A stretch of DNA of 64,000 bases. Source: Hymenobacter mellowenesis (GTDB taxonomy: Bacteria; Bacteroidota; Bacteroidia; Cytophagales; Hymenobacteraceae). A program made the position numbers and the translations under genes. Each line of letters starts with the position of its first letter. Position 1 is the stretch's first letter. Positions 9,186 through 17,500 of this stretch are shown here, piece by piece. Below the pieces are notes generated by a model. It made no database searches. It saw only the letters and a list, made by a program, of their open reading frames with translations, and was not told the origin of the DNA. The DNA is taken from positions 868,001 to 932,000 of the forward strand of contig NZ_JAUQSX010000001.1 of the NCBI RefSeq assembly GCF_030581005.1, in the 5' to 3' direction.

Positions 9186-10178
9186 TTACGCCGGCTGCAT
9201 CTCCTTCAAATGCAGCAGCATGTCGGCCGTCATCTTGTCGAGGTCGAAATCGGGCTGCCAGCCCCAGTCCTGCCGGGCTTTGGAGTCGTCGATGCTGGCG
9301 GGCCAGGAATTGGCGATTTGCTGGCGGCCGTCGGGTTTGTAAGTCACTTCAAAACCAGGAATGTGCTTCTGGATGCTGGCCGTGATTTCGGCCGGCGAGA
9401 AGCTCATGGCGCCCAGGTTGTAGCTGGTGCGGACTTTGATTTGCTCGGCCGGCGCGTGCATGAGGTCCAGCGTGGCCTTGAGGGCGTCGGGCATGTACAT
9501 CATCGGCAAATACGTGTCTTCTTCGAGGAAACACTCGTAGGTTGAGCCGGCCACGGCCTTGTGGTAAATGTCCACGGCGTAGTCGGTGGTGCCGCCGCCG
9601 GGCAGGCTCTTGTAGCCGATAAGGCCGGGGTAGCGCAGGCTGCGCACGTCGAGGCCGTGCTTGCGGTGGTACCACTCGCACCACTGCTCGCCGGCCAGCT
9701 TGCTGATGCCGTACACCGTGTTGGGGTTCATGATGGTGACCTGCGGGGTGTGGTCGCGCGGCGTATCGGGCCCGAACACGGCGATGGAGCTAGGCCAGTA
9801 CACCTGGGCCACCCCGTGGGCCACGGCGGCTTCGAGCACAATGAGCAGGCCGTCCATGTTCAGCTGCCAGCCGAAGAGCGGGTTTTTCTCGGCCGTGGCC
9901 GAGAGCAGGGCGGCGAGGTGGTAAATCTGTTTGGGGCGGTACTGGCGGATGAGCTTGTCGAGGCGGGTGCGGTCGAGCACGTCGAGCAGCTCGAAGGGGC
10001 CGCCGGCCAGCATTTCGGGGTTCTTGGGGGGGCGCACATCGGCGGCTACCACTAGGTGGGGCGCGTAGCGCTGGCGCAGGGCGGCCACCAGCTCCAAGCC
10101 GAGCTGCCCGCAGGCGCCAATGACCAGCACCGAGCCGGGTAAAACAGAAGTATCAGTATCGCCGGGAGTTGTGGCCAT
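9186..10178 (-). CDS. L-threonine 3-dehydrogenase, short-chain (epimerase-like) type
   Basis: It oxidises L-threonine to 2-amino-3-ketobutyrate with NAD. The 330-residue protein starts at the ATG at 10176-10178 (MATTPGDTDTSV), directly followed by the Rossmann motif VLVIGACGQLGLEL. Further family features are IYHLAALLSATAEKNPL, the catalytic YGISK (Tyr-x3-Lys), and LRYPGLIGY. This is the extended-SDR form found in Bacteroidota, not the zinc form of E. coli. Its partner enzyme Kbl is encoded 3 kb away on the other strand. A good promoter (TTG, 17 nt, TATCTTTG) lies at 10220-10247. Confidence 0.88.
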   Translation of the reverse strand: MATTPGDTDTSVLPGSVLVIGACGQLGLELVAALRQRYAPHLVVAADVRPPKNPEMLAGGPFELLDVLDRTRLDKLIRQYRPKQIYHLAALLSATAEKNPLFGWQLNMDGLLIVLEAAVAHGVAQVYWPSSIAVFGPDTPRDHTPQVTIMNPNTVYGISKLAGEQWCEWYHRKHGLDVRSLRYPGLIGYKSLPGGGTTDYAVDIYHKAVAGSTYECFLEEDTYLPMMYMPDALKATLDLMHAPAEQIKVRTSYNLGAMSFSPAEITASIQKHIPGFEVTYKPDGRQQIANSWPASIDDSKARQDWGWQPDFDLDKMTADMLLHLKEMQPA

Positions 10179-10219
10179 CAGAAAAGTCAAATTGGTGGGG
10201 TGGGAGGCGGGAATTGGCA

Positions 10220-10247
10220 CAAAGATACCGGGCGCGTTGCAGCCCAA
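10220..10247 (-). promoter_or_regulatory. Bacteroidota-type promoter of tdh
   Basis: Read on the minus strand, TTG (10245-10247) and TATCTTTG (10220-10227) are 17 nt apart, matching the Bacteroidota primary sigma consensus TTG / TAnnTTTG. The expected leader before the ATG at 10178 is about 35 nt. Confidence 0.7.
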
Positions 10248-10313
10248 GCGTGGCTTGCTACGTATTGTCAACTTCCACGTTGCCTGCGCGCCCCTACCAG
10301 GGTGCCTTGTCCT

Positions 10314-10751
10314 ATGCCTGAACCCTCCTCCCTCTATTCGCTGCTTTACCGCAGCGAAGCTTCCCGTGCTGTGCACGAAGTGACGCTCACGACGCTCGTG
10401 CGCAAGGCCCGCCTCTACAACCAGCAGGCCCGCATCACCGGCATGCTGCTGTATGCCAAAGGGCAGTTTTTGCAGCTGCTGGAGGGCCCCGAGCCCGCCC
10501 TGAGCGACCTCTACGCCCGCATCAACGACGACGCCCGACACTACGACGTGACCACGCTCGCCTACGGCCCCATCGAGCTGCGCGCCTTCGGCCGCTGGCC
10601 GCTGGCCTACGCGTCGGTCAATGCTGCTTTTTTAGAGAGTGTAGCTAAATGCCTGCCCCGGCCCGCCGCCGTGGGCCTCACCGCGCCCCCCTGCCCCGAA
10701 GTGGCCCAGCTGCTGCGCGACTTCGCCAAGGAGCACGACCAACAGCTCTAG
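10314..10751 (+). CDS. BLUF-domain blue-light sensor
   Basis: A 145-residue single-domain FAD photoreceptor. The flavin-site residues are all visible: the Tyr of LYSLLYRS, the Asn of RLYNQQARITGMLLY, and the Gln of GQFLQLLEG. The RINDDARH and W-containing FGRWPLAY segments complete the fold. Where many BLUF proteins have Trp-x-Met, this one has Trp-Pro-Leu. The start is the ATG at 10314; the open frame before it encodes a proline- and arginine-rich stretch unlike BLUF proteins. There is no output domain, so it must signal by protein contact. The partner is unknown. It is divergent from tdh. Confidence 0.9.
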   Translation: MPEPSSLYSLLYRSEASRAVHEVTLTTLVRKARLYNQQARITGMLLYAKGQFLQLLEGPEPALSDLYARINDDARHYDVTTLAYGPIELRAFGRWPLAYASVNAAFLESVAKCLPRPAAVGLTAPPCPEVAQLLRDFAKEHDQQL

Positions 10752-10775
10752 CCCCGCACCTCGGGCGGCCCGCAA

Positions 10776-10783
10776 TATCTTTG
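10776..10783 (+). promoter_or_regulatory. -7 promoter element TATCTTTG just before the patatin ATG
   Basis: An exact TAnnTTTG octamer ends 5 nt before the ATG at 10789. Transcription would then start at or next to the start codon, giving a leaderless mRNA. No well-spaced TTG is seen upstream. Confidence 0.5.
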
Positions 10784-10788
10784 GACCC

Positions 10789-11880
10789 ATGAACAGCCGG
10801 CTGATTTTCCTGATGGCCACGTGGGCGGCTTTGCTGGGCAGCGCTGCGGCCGGCGCCCAAACGGCCCCTGCCCCACCGCGCTACCGCAACCTGGTGATGG
10901 AGGGCGGCGGCATCCGCGGCATTGCCTACGGTGGCGCTTTGCAGGAGCTGGAGCAGCGCGGGCTGCTGCGCGACATCCGGCGGGTGGGCGGCACCTCGGC
11001 GGGGGCTATTCAGGCAGCGCTGCTGGCGGTGGGCTACTCGGCCCAGGAGATTATCGACGTGGTGAATGCCACGCCTGTGCAGCGACTGAATGACGGCCGG
11101 TTCATCTTTTTCGGAGGCACGCACCGGCTCATCACGCAGTACGGCTGGTACCGGGGCGATGAGTTTGCCACCTACCTCAGCGAGCTGGTGGCCCGCAAAA
11201 CCCAGCAGCCCAACCTCACCCTGGCCGGCCTGCACCAGCTGGCGCAAAAGGAGCCCGGCCGCTTCCGCGACCTCTACACCACGGGCACCAATCTGACCAC
11301 GCAGCGCGTGCAGGTGTTCAGCTACGAAACCAACCCCACCATGCGCGTGGCCGATGCCGTGCGCATCAGCATGAGCATTCCGCTCTATTTCCGGGCCGTG
11401 CTGCTCGATGCGCAAGGCAACGTGGTGACCGGCGACCCGGCCCCCGGCCAGCCCACGCAGGTGCTCGTGGATGGCGGCCTGCTGGCCAACTACCCCGTCG
11501 ATTTGTTCGACTACCCGCGCTACCTGCCCGCCGGATTCACTGGCCCCACGGACGCCCGCGGCCACGTTTACAACCCCGAAACCCTGGGCCTGCGCCTCGA
11601 CCGCGCCGAACAGATTCCGCTCGACACCTCCCCCACCGGCCGCCAGCAGCTCGCCCCCTACGACATTCAGGATTTCAACTCCTACCTGGCCGCCCTCTAC
11701 ACCGTGGCCCTCGAAAACCTCAACCCCGTGCAGCCCGCCGACCGCGCCCGCACCATCAATATCGATTTCCTGAATTTCAGCCCAAAAATCAAGCGCATTT
11801 CGGATGCTCAGAAAAAGCAGCTAATGGACAGCGGGCGCAAGGGCGTGCAGGCGTTTCTGGCGCGGGAGCACGGAAAATAA
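10789..11880 (+). CDS. Patatin-like phospholipase, secreted or periplasmic
   Basis: A 363-residue lipid acyl hydrolase. After a signal peptide (MNSRLIFLMATWAALLGSAA, cleaved near GAQ) come the oxyanion loop EGGGIRGIAYGG, the nucleophile elbow GGTSAG (Ser) and the catalytic Asp in VDGGLLANYPVDLFD, which together form the patatin Ser-Asp dyad. Patatin-like enzymes cleave acyl chains from phospholipids; whether this acts on its own envelope or on foreign lipid is not visible. The short distance after the BLUF gene (37 nt) might suggest an operon, but a promoter octamer sits between them. Confidence 0.9.
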   Translation: MNSRLIFLMATWAALLGSAAAGAQTAPAPPRYRNLVMEGGGIRGIAYGGALQELEQRGLLRDIRRVGGTSAGAIQAALLAVGYSAQEIIDVVNATPVQRLNDGRFIFFGGTHRLITQYGWYRGDEFATYLSELVARKTQQPNLTLAGLHQLAQKEPGRFRDLYTTGTNLTTQRVQVFSYETNPTMRVADAVRISMSIPLYFRAVLLDAQGNVVTGDPAPGQPTQVLVDGGLLANYPVDLFDYPRYLPAGFTGPTDARGHVYNPETLGLRLDRAEQIPLDTSPTGRQQLAPYDIQDFNSYLAALYTVALENLNPVQPADRARTINIDFLNFSPKIKRISDAQKKQLMDSGRKGVQAFLAREHGK

Positions 11881-11942
11881 GCGGTGTAATAGCAAGCCGG
11901 CGGAGACGATAAGTCGCTTGTGAAACCTGATTCCTTCCGTTC

Positions 11943-12596
11943 ATGAGCCCAGAAACTGAAATAGGCATTGCGGCATTATTGCTGCTGGCCGTGGTGCTGC
12001 CGCTGGTGCTCAGTATCGGTGAGTATCGGCAGACCCAAAAGCTTGCGCAACCAGTGGTTCGATTTGTCTACAGACCGTGGCGGGATATGAGCTTCTGGTG
12101 GACGTTACTGCAGACTTTCTATGGCCTGGCTTTGCTGGCGGCAGCGGGGGTTATGACGGTCAGGCTGGGAGTCGACGCATTCACGTGCATTGCGGATGCG
12201 GTGCTACTGCTACTGGCTTGGCGTTGCTTTCCGGCTATTTGTCTGTGGTGGGCTTACTGGCAATGGGACGGCCGGGCTTGCCTTTGCTTCGACCGGGCGA
12301 GAAGCGAGATGACGTACACCAATCGGGCAATCAACTTCACTTTTGCCGCGGTGGAAATCGAACGTCTCGTTCAATATACTCCCGCCACAACTCGGACCGC
12401 TAGTTCCGACTACAGCTATGCAATTCTGCATCTCACGAACACTCGCGAACTGCTGGTTACCTCATTGTTGTGCGATGCAATTGATTGGCTATCCGTATTA
12501 CCGGCCATAAAAGCCGAGGTTATCAATCAACGCTTTGCGTGGTTGCCCACCAACCCCAAATTCAGAAGGTTTTTCAGTCCTTTTTCTAAGCAATAG
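11943..12596 (+). CDS. Unknown membrane protein with three hydrophobic segments
   Basis: I do not recognise this 217-residue protein. It has a membrane segment at about residues 7-25 (ETEIGIAALLLLAVVLPLVL), two more at about 52-105 (FWWTLLQTFYGLALL and TCIADAVLLLLAWRCFPAIC), then a soluble C-terminal half with CFDRARSEMTYTNRAINFTF and alternating hydrophobic residues that could form a PH-like beta domain. That last point is inference. Base and codon use are visibly less GC-rich than the neighbours, which may mark recent acquisition. The 3' side is closed by a 34-bp perfect palindrome. Confidence 0.6.
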   Translation: MSPETEIGIAALLLLAVVLPLVLSIGEYRQTQKLAQPVVRFVYRPWRDMSFWWTLLQTFYGLALLAAAGVMTVRLGVDAFTCIADAVLLLLAWRCFPAICLWWAYWQWDGRACLCFDRARSEMTYTNRAINFTFAAVEIERLVQYTPATTRTASSDYSYAILHLTNTRELLVTSLLCDAIDWLSVLPAIKAEVINQRFAWLPTNPKFRRFFSPFSKQ

Positions 12597-12619
12597 CCAA
12601 CTAAAAAGGAGCAGCACAA

Positions 12620-12694
12620 TGGCAATGGCCTGAACCGAATGGAGGTGCAGCAACGCTAGTTTGCTGCACCTCCATTCGGTTCAGGCCATTGCCA
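12620..12694. repeat. Perfect 34-bp inverted repeat with 7-nt loop
   Basis: Bases 12620-12653 are the exact reverse complement of 12661-12694; the loop is CGCTAGT. It lies in the convergent gap between the unknown membrane gene and the next minus-strand gene, 24 and 8 nt from their stop codons. It could terminate both transcripts, but no T-tract follows. The perfect match over 34 bp with so short a loop is unusual and could also be a fold-back artefact of assembly. Confidence 0.9.
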
Positions 12695-12702
12695 GATTCC
12701 GG

Positions 12703-13065
12703 TTACGCCGTGCGAAAACCCGTGGCCTGGCGCACGCTGCGCTCGTTGCCGGTGGCGGGGTCGGCGTAGGAATGGTCGCTTACTTCCACCGACAGGCGTT
12801 TGCCCACCAGCTGCTTGGTGTCGAGGTCTCTGCCAGCTTCGGGCTTGATGCCGACGGCCGAGTAGAGTTGGAGGATGATGGGGTGGCCAGCTTCGGAATT
12901 GTAGAAGCGCTGGGTCACGAAGCCGTCTTCGCTTTCCATGCGGGCGGCGAAGAAGGGCACGTTCTGGTGCTCGCTGGTGCCTTCTTCGATGGAGGTGATT
13001 TCGACCGTGTGGCGGCCGTCGGGGAGGAAGCCTTTGTCCTGGCCCTGGTCAACTGCGATTTTCAT
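12703..13065 (-). CDS. Small soluble protein, possibly DUF669-like
   Basis: A 120-residue acidic protein beginning MKIAVDQGQDKGFLPDGRHT. It has alternating strands and turns (HTVEITSIEEGTSEHQ, FFAARMESEDGFVTQRFY, GKRLSVEVSDHSY) and no membrane segment. The pattern recalls DUF669 proteins, which occur beside phage recombination genes and may bind single-stranded DNA. That likeness is from memory and not secure; no phage genes are nearby. It is a single-gene unit: a 34-bp palindrome lies downstream and an AT-rich stretch with the palindrome CTAATT-T-AATTAG (13093-13105) lies upstream. Confidence 0.65.
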   Translation of the reverse strand: MKIAVDQGQDKGFLPDGRHTVEITSIEEGTSEHQNVPFFAARMESEDGFVTQRFYNSEAGHPIILQLYSAVGIKPEAGRDLDTKQLVGKRLSVEVSDHSYADPATGNERSVRQATGFRTA

Positions 13066-13092
13066 ATAACTAATTTTTTTGGAAGAGTAAGA

Positions 13093-13105
13093 CTAATTTA
13101 ATTAG
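13093..13105. promoter_or_regulatory. AT-rich palindrome CTAATT-T-AATTAG, possible operator
   Basis: A perfect 6-bp inverted repeat around one base, inside an AT-rich island of about 50 bp upstream of the 120-residue gene and divergent from kbl. It could be an operator or a promoter core. The evidence is the symmetry and composition only. Confidence 0.35.
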
Positions 13106-13209
13106 CTTAACGATACTACCGCGCGAAGGTTACAGCTTTTCACCCGGCCGGTTGGCATCCCAACCAAACACGTTTGAGCTGAGCAACCACACCGGCCGGC
13201 GCAGCCCGG

Positions 13210-13217
13210 TATCTTTG
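13210..13217 (+). promoter_or_regulatory. -7 promoter element TATCTTTG of kbl
   Basis: An exact TAnnTTTG octamer 42 nt before the kbl ATG. No TTG lies at the usual 17-23 nt spacing. The same octamer drives tdh, ahcY and rpsU in this window. Confidence 0.5.
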
Positions 13218-13259
13218 GGTCCTCAATCCACTATCCCACCACTCCACCAACCCGCCATT

Positions 13260-14456
13260 ATGTACGCCACTCTCCAGCCCGACCTCACGCAGCAGCTTCA
13301 GGAAATCAAGGACGCCGGCCTTTTCAAGAAGGAGCGCATCATCACCTCGCCCCAGGGCGCCGAGATTGAAACCGACGAAGCCGGCGAAGTGCTGAACTTC
13401 TGCGCCAACAATTACCTGGGCCTGAGCTCCCACCCCGAGGTCATAAAGGCGGCCAAAGAGGCTATCGATACCCACGGCTACGGCATGTCGTCGGTGCGCT
13501 TCATCTGCGGCACGCAAGACATCCACAAGGAGCTGGAAGCCAAGCTGGCCGAGTTTCTGGGCACCGAGGACACCATTCTCTACGCCGCCGCTTTCGATGC
13601 CAACGGCGGGGTGTTCGAGCCGCTGTTCAACGAGCAGGACGCCATTATTTCCGACGCCCTCAACCACGCCAGCATCATCGACGGCGTGCGCCTGTGCAAG
13701 GCCCAGCGCTACCGCTACGCCCACAACGACATGGCCGACCTGGAAAAGCAGCTCCAGGACGCCCAGGCCAAGGGTACGCGCCACCGCATCATCGTGACGG
13801 ACGGCTCGTTTTCGATGGACGGTACCATCGCGCAGCTCGATAAAATCTGCGACCTCGCCGATAAGTACCAGGCCCTGGTGATGGTGGACGAGTGCCACAG
13901 CAGCGGCTTCCTGGGCCGCACCGGCCGCGGCACCCACGAGTACCGTAACGTAATGGGCCGCGTCGACATCATCACCGGCACGCTGGGCAAGGCCCTGGGC
14001 GGGGCCATGGGCGGCTTCACTTCGGGCCGCAAGGAAATCATCGACATGCTGCGCCAGCGCAGCCGCCCGTACCTGTTCTCGAACACGCTGGCGCCCGCCA
14101 TCGTGGGCGCCTCGCTGCGCGTGCTGGAGCTGCTGACCGAAAGCACCGCGCTGCGCGACAAGCTCGAAGAAAACACCAAGTACTTCCGCGAGAAGATGAC
14201 CGCCGCCGGCTTCGACATCACGCCCGGCGAGCACCCCATCGTGCCCGTCATGCTCTACGACGCCAAGCTGGCCCAGGAATTCGCGGCCCGGATGCTCAAG
14301 GAGGGCATTTACGTGGTGGGCTTCTACTACCCCGTGGTGCCGCAGGGCAAGGCCCGCATCCGGGTGCAGCTCAGCGCCGGCCACAACCGCGAACACCTCG
14401 ACAAGGCCATTGCCGCCTTCACCAAAGTGGGCAAGGAGCTGGAGGTGCTGAAGTAA
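13260..14456 (+). CDS. kbl: Glycine C-acetyltransferase (2-amino-3-ketobutyrate CoA ligase)
   Basis: A PLP enzyme that splits 2-amino-3-ketobutyrate with CoA into glycine and acetyl-CoA, the step after threonine dehydrogenase. The start at 13260 gives 398 residues, the same length as E. coli Kbl. It has the N-terminal [15 protein letters not shown], the PLP-contacting [16 protein letters not shown], and the Schiff-base Lys in [16 protein letters not shown]. The alpha-oxoamine synthase family also includes BioF and serine palmitoyltransferase. The length, GFLG-TGRG segment and nearby tdh favour Kbl. A strong bidirectional terminator follows. Confidence 0.92.
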   Translation: MYATLQPDLTQQLQEIKDAGLFKKERIITSPQGAEIETDEAGEVLNFCANNYLGLSSHPEVIKAAKEAIDTHGYGMSSVRFICGTQDIHKELEAKLAEFLGTEDTILYAAAFDANGGVFEPLFNEQDAIISDALNHASIIDGVRLCKAQRYRYAHNDMADLEKQLQDAQAKGTRHRIIVTDGSFSMDGTIAQLDKICDLADKYQALVMVDECHSSGFLGRTGRGTHEYRNVMGRVDIITGTLGKALGGAMGGFTSGRKEIIDMLRQRSRPYLFSNTLAPAIVGASLRVLELLTESTALRDKLEENTKYFREKMTAAGFDITPGEHPIVPVMLYDAKLAQEFAARMLKEGIYVVGFYYPVVPQGKARIRVQLSAGHNREHLDKAIAAFTKVGKELEVLK

Positions 14457-14503
14457 TATTCAGCACCGCTCGGACCGTCTGGGGCGGTCGGACCGGCAGA
14501 CCA

Positions 14504-14541
14504 CAAAAAAAGCCCCGCTGGCATTGCCAGCGGGGCTTTTC
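14504..14541. terminator. Bidirectional terminator between kbl and the giant surface protein
   Basis: AAAAAAAGCCCCGCTGGCA is followed by TGCCAGCGGGGCTTTT: an 11-13 bp GC stem with A-tract before and T-tract after. It serves kbl (plus) and the convergent T9SS gene (minus). A near-identical hairpin ends the second giant gene at 21450-21488. Confidence 0.9.
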
Positions 14542-14561
14542 AATGCGCCGAAGCGCGAAGG

Positions 14562-17500
14562 CTATTGCCGCACCACGCGCTGCGTGAGGACACCCTGTTC
14601 GGTCAGCACCCGGAAGGTGTAGACGCCCGACGCCAGCTGGCTGAGCTTGAGCTGAGCCGTGCCGGCGGCCACCGTGCCAGTGTGCACCACCTGGCCCAGC
14701 GCGTTTAGCACCGTGAGCTGCGATGCTTTGGCGTTGATGCCGCTCAGCTCGATGCTCAGCTGGCCATCGGCCGTGGGGTTGGGGAACACGCGCAGGCTCA
14801 CGCCGGCCAGCGTGGCCGTTTGCGTGCCCGTGGTCACCACCACGTTGACAGCGGCCGAAGGAATGGACGCGCAACCCTGGGTCGACGTGGCCTGCACCGT
14901 GTAGGTGCCCGATGGCGAGCCCACCGGCAGCACCAGCGTGCCCGTGGTGGTGGGCGAGCCCACCGGCGTAGCCGTGCTACCCGAGCCGCGGAAGAACTGG
15001 TACGTCACGCCCGACAACACCGGGTTGGCGCTCAGCAGCACCGTGCCGCCCGTTTGGGCGGTGGCCGTGAGCGTGGGCTGGCCAATGCCGAAGATGACGT
15101 TGAACGTGGCCGTCGACGACGCCCCCGTGCTGCAGGCGCCCGTGCCCGTCACCGTGTTGGTGATGGTGAACGTGCCGTCGATGTTGGTGTTGTTCAGGGT
15201 GATGACGCCGGTGGTGGCGTCAATGCGCAGGCCGAAGCCCGAAGCCGTGAACGTGCCCGCCACCGCGCCGGCCGCCAAGATGGGCGCTACCGTTACGGGC
15301 GAGTTGGTGCAGTACACGCCAGCAGGGTAGCTGAACGAGGAGTTCGGCGGCGTGGTGATGCTGAGCACCGCCCGCGCCGTCTGGGTGCAGGCCGCGGCCG
15401 GGCCGGTAGGCGTGAGCGTGATGGTCACGGTGCCGGCCGTTACATCGGCGGCCGAAGGCGTGTAGGTGGCGTTGAGGGCCGTGGCGCTGGGCGAGAACGT
15501 GCCCGTGCCGCTGCTGGTGTAGATGCCGCCCGTGGCCGTACCGGCAATGGCGCCGGCCAGCGTATAAGGCGTACGGCCGCAGATGCTGGCCGCGTTGGAA
15601 GCCAGCGTGGCCACCAGGCCCGGCGTCACGTTCACCTGAATGGCCGTGCGGGCAGCGGTGCTCACGCACTCAGAACCCACTTGCCAGTTGTAGAAGAAGT
15701 AGTAGTAATCGTTGCCCAGCGTGGAGCTGGTGATGGTAATCACCCCGCTAGGCGACGTGTAAGGGAACGTGGTGGCGGGCTGAGGCCCGGCGCTGAAGTC
15801 GCGGATGAGGCTGGGAGTGGCAGCGCTCAGGTACAGCGTGTACTGGCCAGCGGCCGGCACGGCCAGGTTGAGCGTGAGGACCGTGGGCGAAATGGCAGCC
15901 GTGGTGTTGGCCGGCACCGGCACCGTGACGGTGGCTACCGGCGTGCCGGTGGTGGTGCTGCCGTTCAGCAGTTGGATGGTGGCCGTGCCCGCGGCGGCGT
16001 TAGCCGTGCGGTATACGGTCACGTTCACGATGCTGGTGGGCGCAGTGGCCGTGAAATACAGGCCGCCAATCGTGTTGGTGCCGTCGGTGCCCGTCGTCGA
16101 AGGCTTGCCTACGTTCTCCTGGCTGCCCGCAAAGGCTTCGGCGTAGTAGGTGGTGCTGGCCGTGAGGGCCGGCGTCACGTACGGGTTGCCGGTGCCCACC
16201 AGCGTGCCGCCGGTGGCGGCCGTGTAGTAGCGCACGTTGATGCCCGTGGGCACCGTGGCCGAGAGCGAAGCCGTGCCGCCGGCGCACACGCTCAGCGGCG
16301 AGGGCGCCGCCGAAATCACCGGGTTGTTCACCGTCACCACGGCCACGTTGCTGTACGCTACGTTGATGCCGCAGCTCACTTTGGCGCGGTAGTAGGTGGT
16401 GCTGGTGAGCACCGGCGTGGTGTAAGTGGCCGAGGTAGCCCCGGCAATGTCGGTGAAGGTGCCCGTGGCGCTGCTGCTGCTCTGCAGTTGCACGCTGCCA
16501 TTGGCCGCGCCGGCCAGGGCCAGCGAAGCCGTGCCACTCACGCACAGCGAGTACGAAGCCGGCGACAAAGTGCCACCCACCGGCGCTGCCACATTGAGCG
16601 TGGGCGCAGGCGTGAGCAGGTTATTGCCGGTGTTGGCATCGCCGGTCACGGTGGCCGTGATGGCGAAGGAGTAGCTGCCCAGGGCCGTGAAGTCGGCCAG
16701 GCTGGTCAGGGTGATGTCCTGCGTGGCCGTCGAGGCCAGGGTACCCGCGCTGATGGTCTGGGTCAGGGTCTGCGTCGAGCTGTTCGGGCCGCTGATGACC
16801 ACCGTCACGGTGAGCGGGTTAGTAGCGAAGTTGAGCACGCTCGTGCCGAGGTTGCGCACCTGCACCGTCACCGGCGTGTTGGCGCCGAAGCAGGTCGAGG
16901 TAGCTGCGTTAGCCGGCGAAACCAGGGCGCTAGGGGCCACGTCCACGGCCTGGGGCACAAACTGGTAAGCCCCAAGGCTGGGGGCCGTGGTCGAACGGGT
17001 ATTGCCGGCGAAGTCTATCGTGATGGGCAGCGGCGTACCGGCGCTGGCCACGGCCGGCGAAATCGGCAGCAGGTTGGTGGCCGACGTGAAAATCGGGTCC
17101 GTGCTAATCGAGTTCGCGTCCTTGCCGGTGGCGGTTTGCAGGGCGGCCAGGGTGGCCGCATCGGCCCCCACGTAGGCCAGCACGCCCCGGGGCCCGCTCA
17201 CGTAGTAGTCGTTGTAGTCGCTCACGGCCAGCACGCTGGCGGCCGAGTAGTACACGCTGTAGGATTTCACCGTGCTGGTGGCGGCCGATGTGGTGATGGC
17301 GTTCGCGAAGATGTTGTTGCGCACGTCCAGGCCCGTGGCCAGGGTGGTGGTCACCAGCAGGCCCGCGCTGATGTTGCTCGGGCTGGCGTAGTTGGTGGTC
17401 GGCGTAAACGAGCCGGACAAGCCCACCGTATTGTAGTAGATTTTGATGCCCGTGCCGCCCGCCAGGCGAATGCCGAAGGGGTTGTAGGTGGTGCTGTTGG

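Noticed and set aside
10200..10313. N-terminal extension of the BLUF protein up to 10200
   Set aside because: The added residues are unlike BLUF proteins and would overlap the divergent tdh promoter. The ATG at 10314 gives the standard start.
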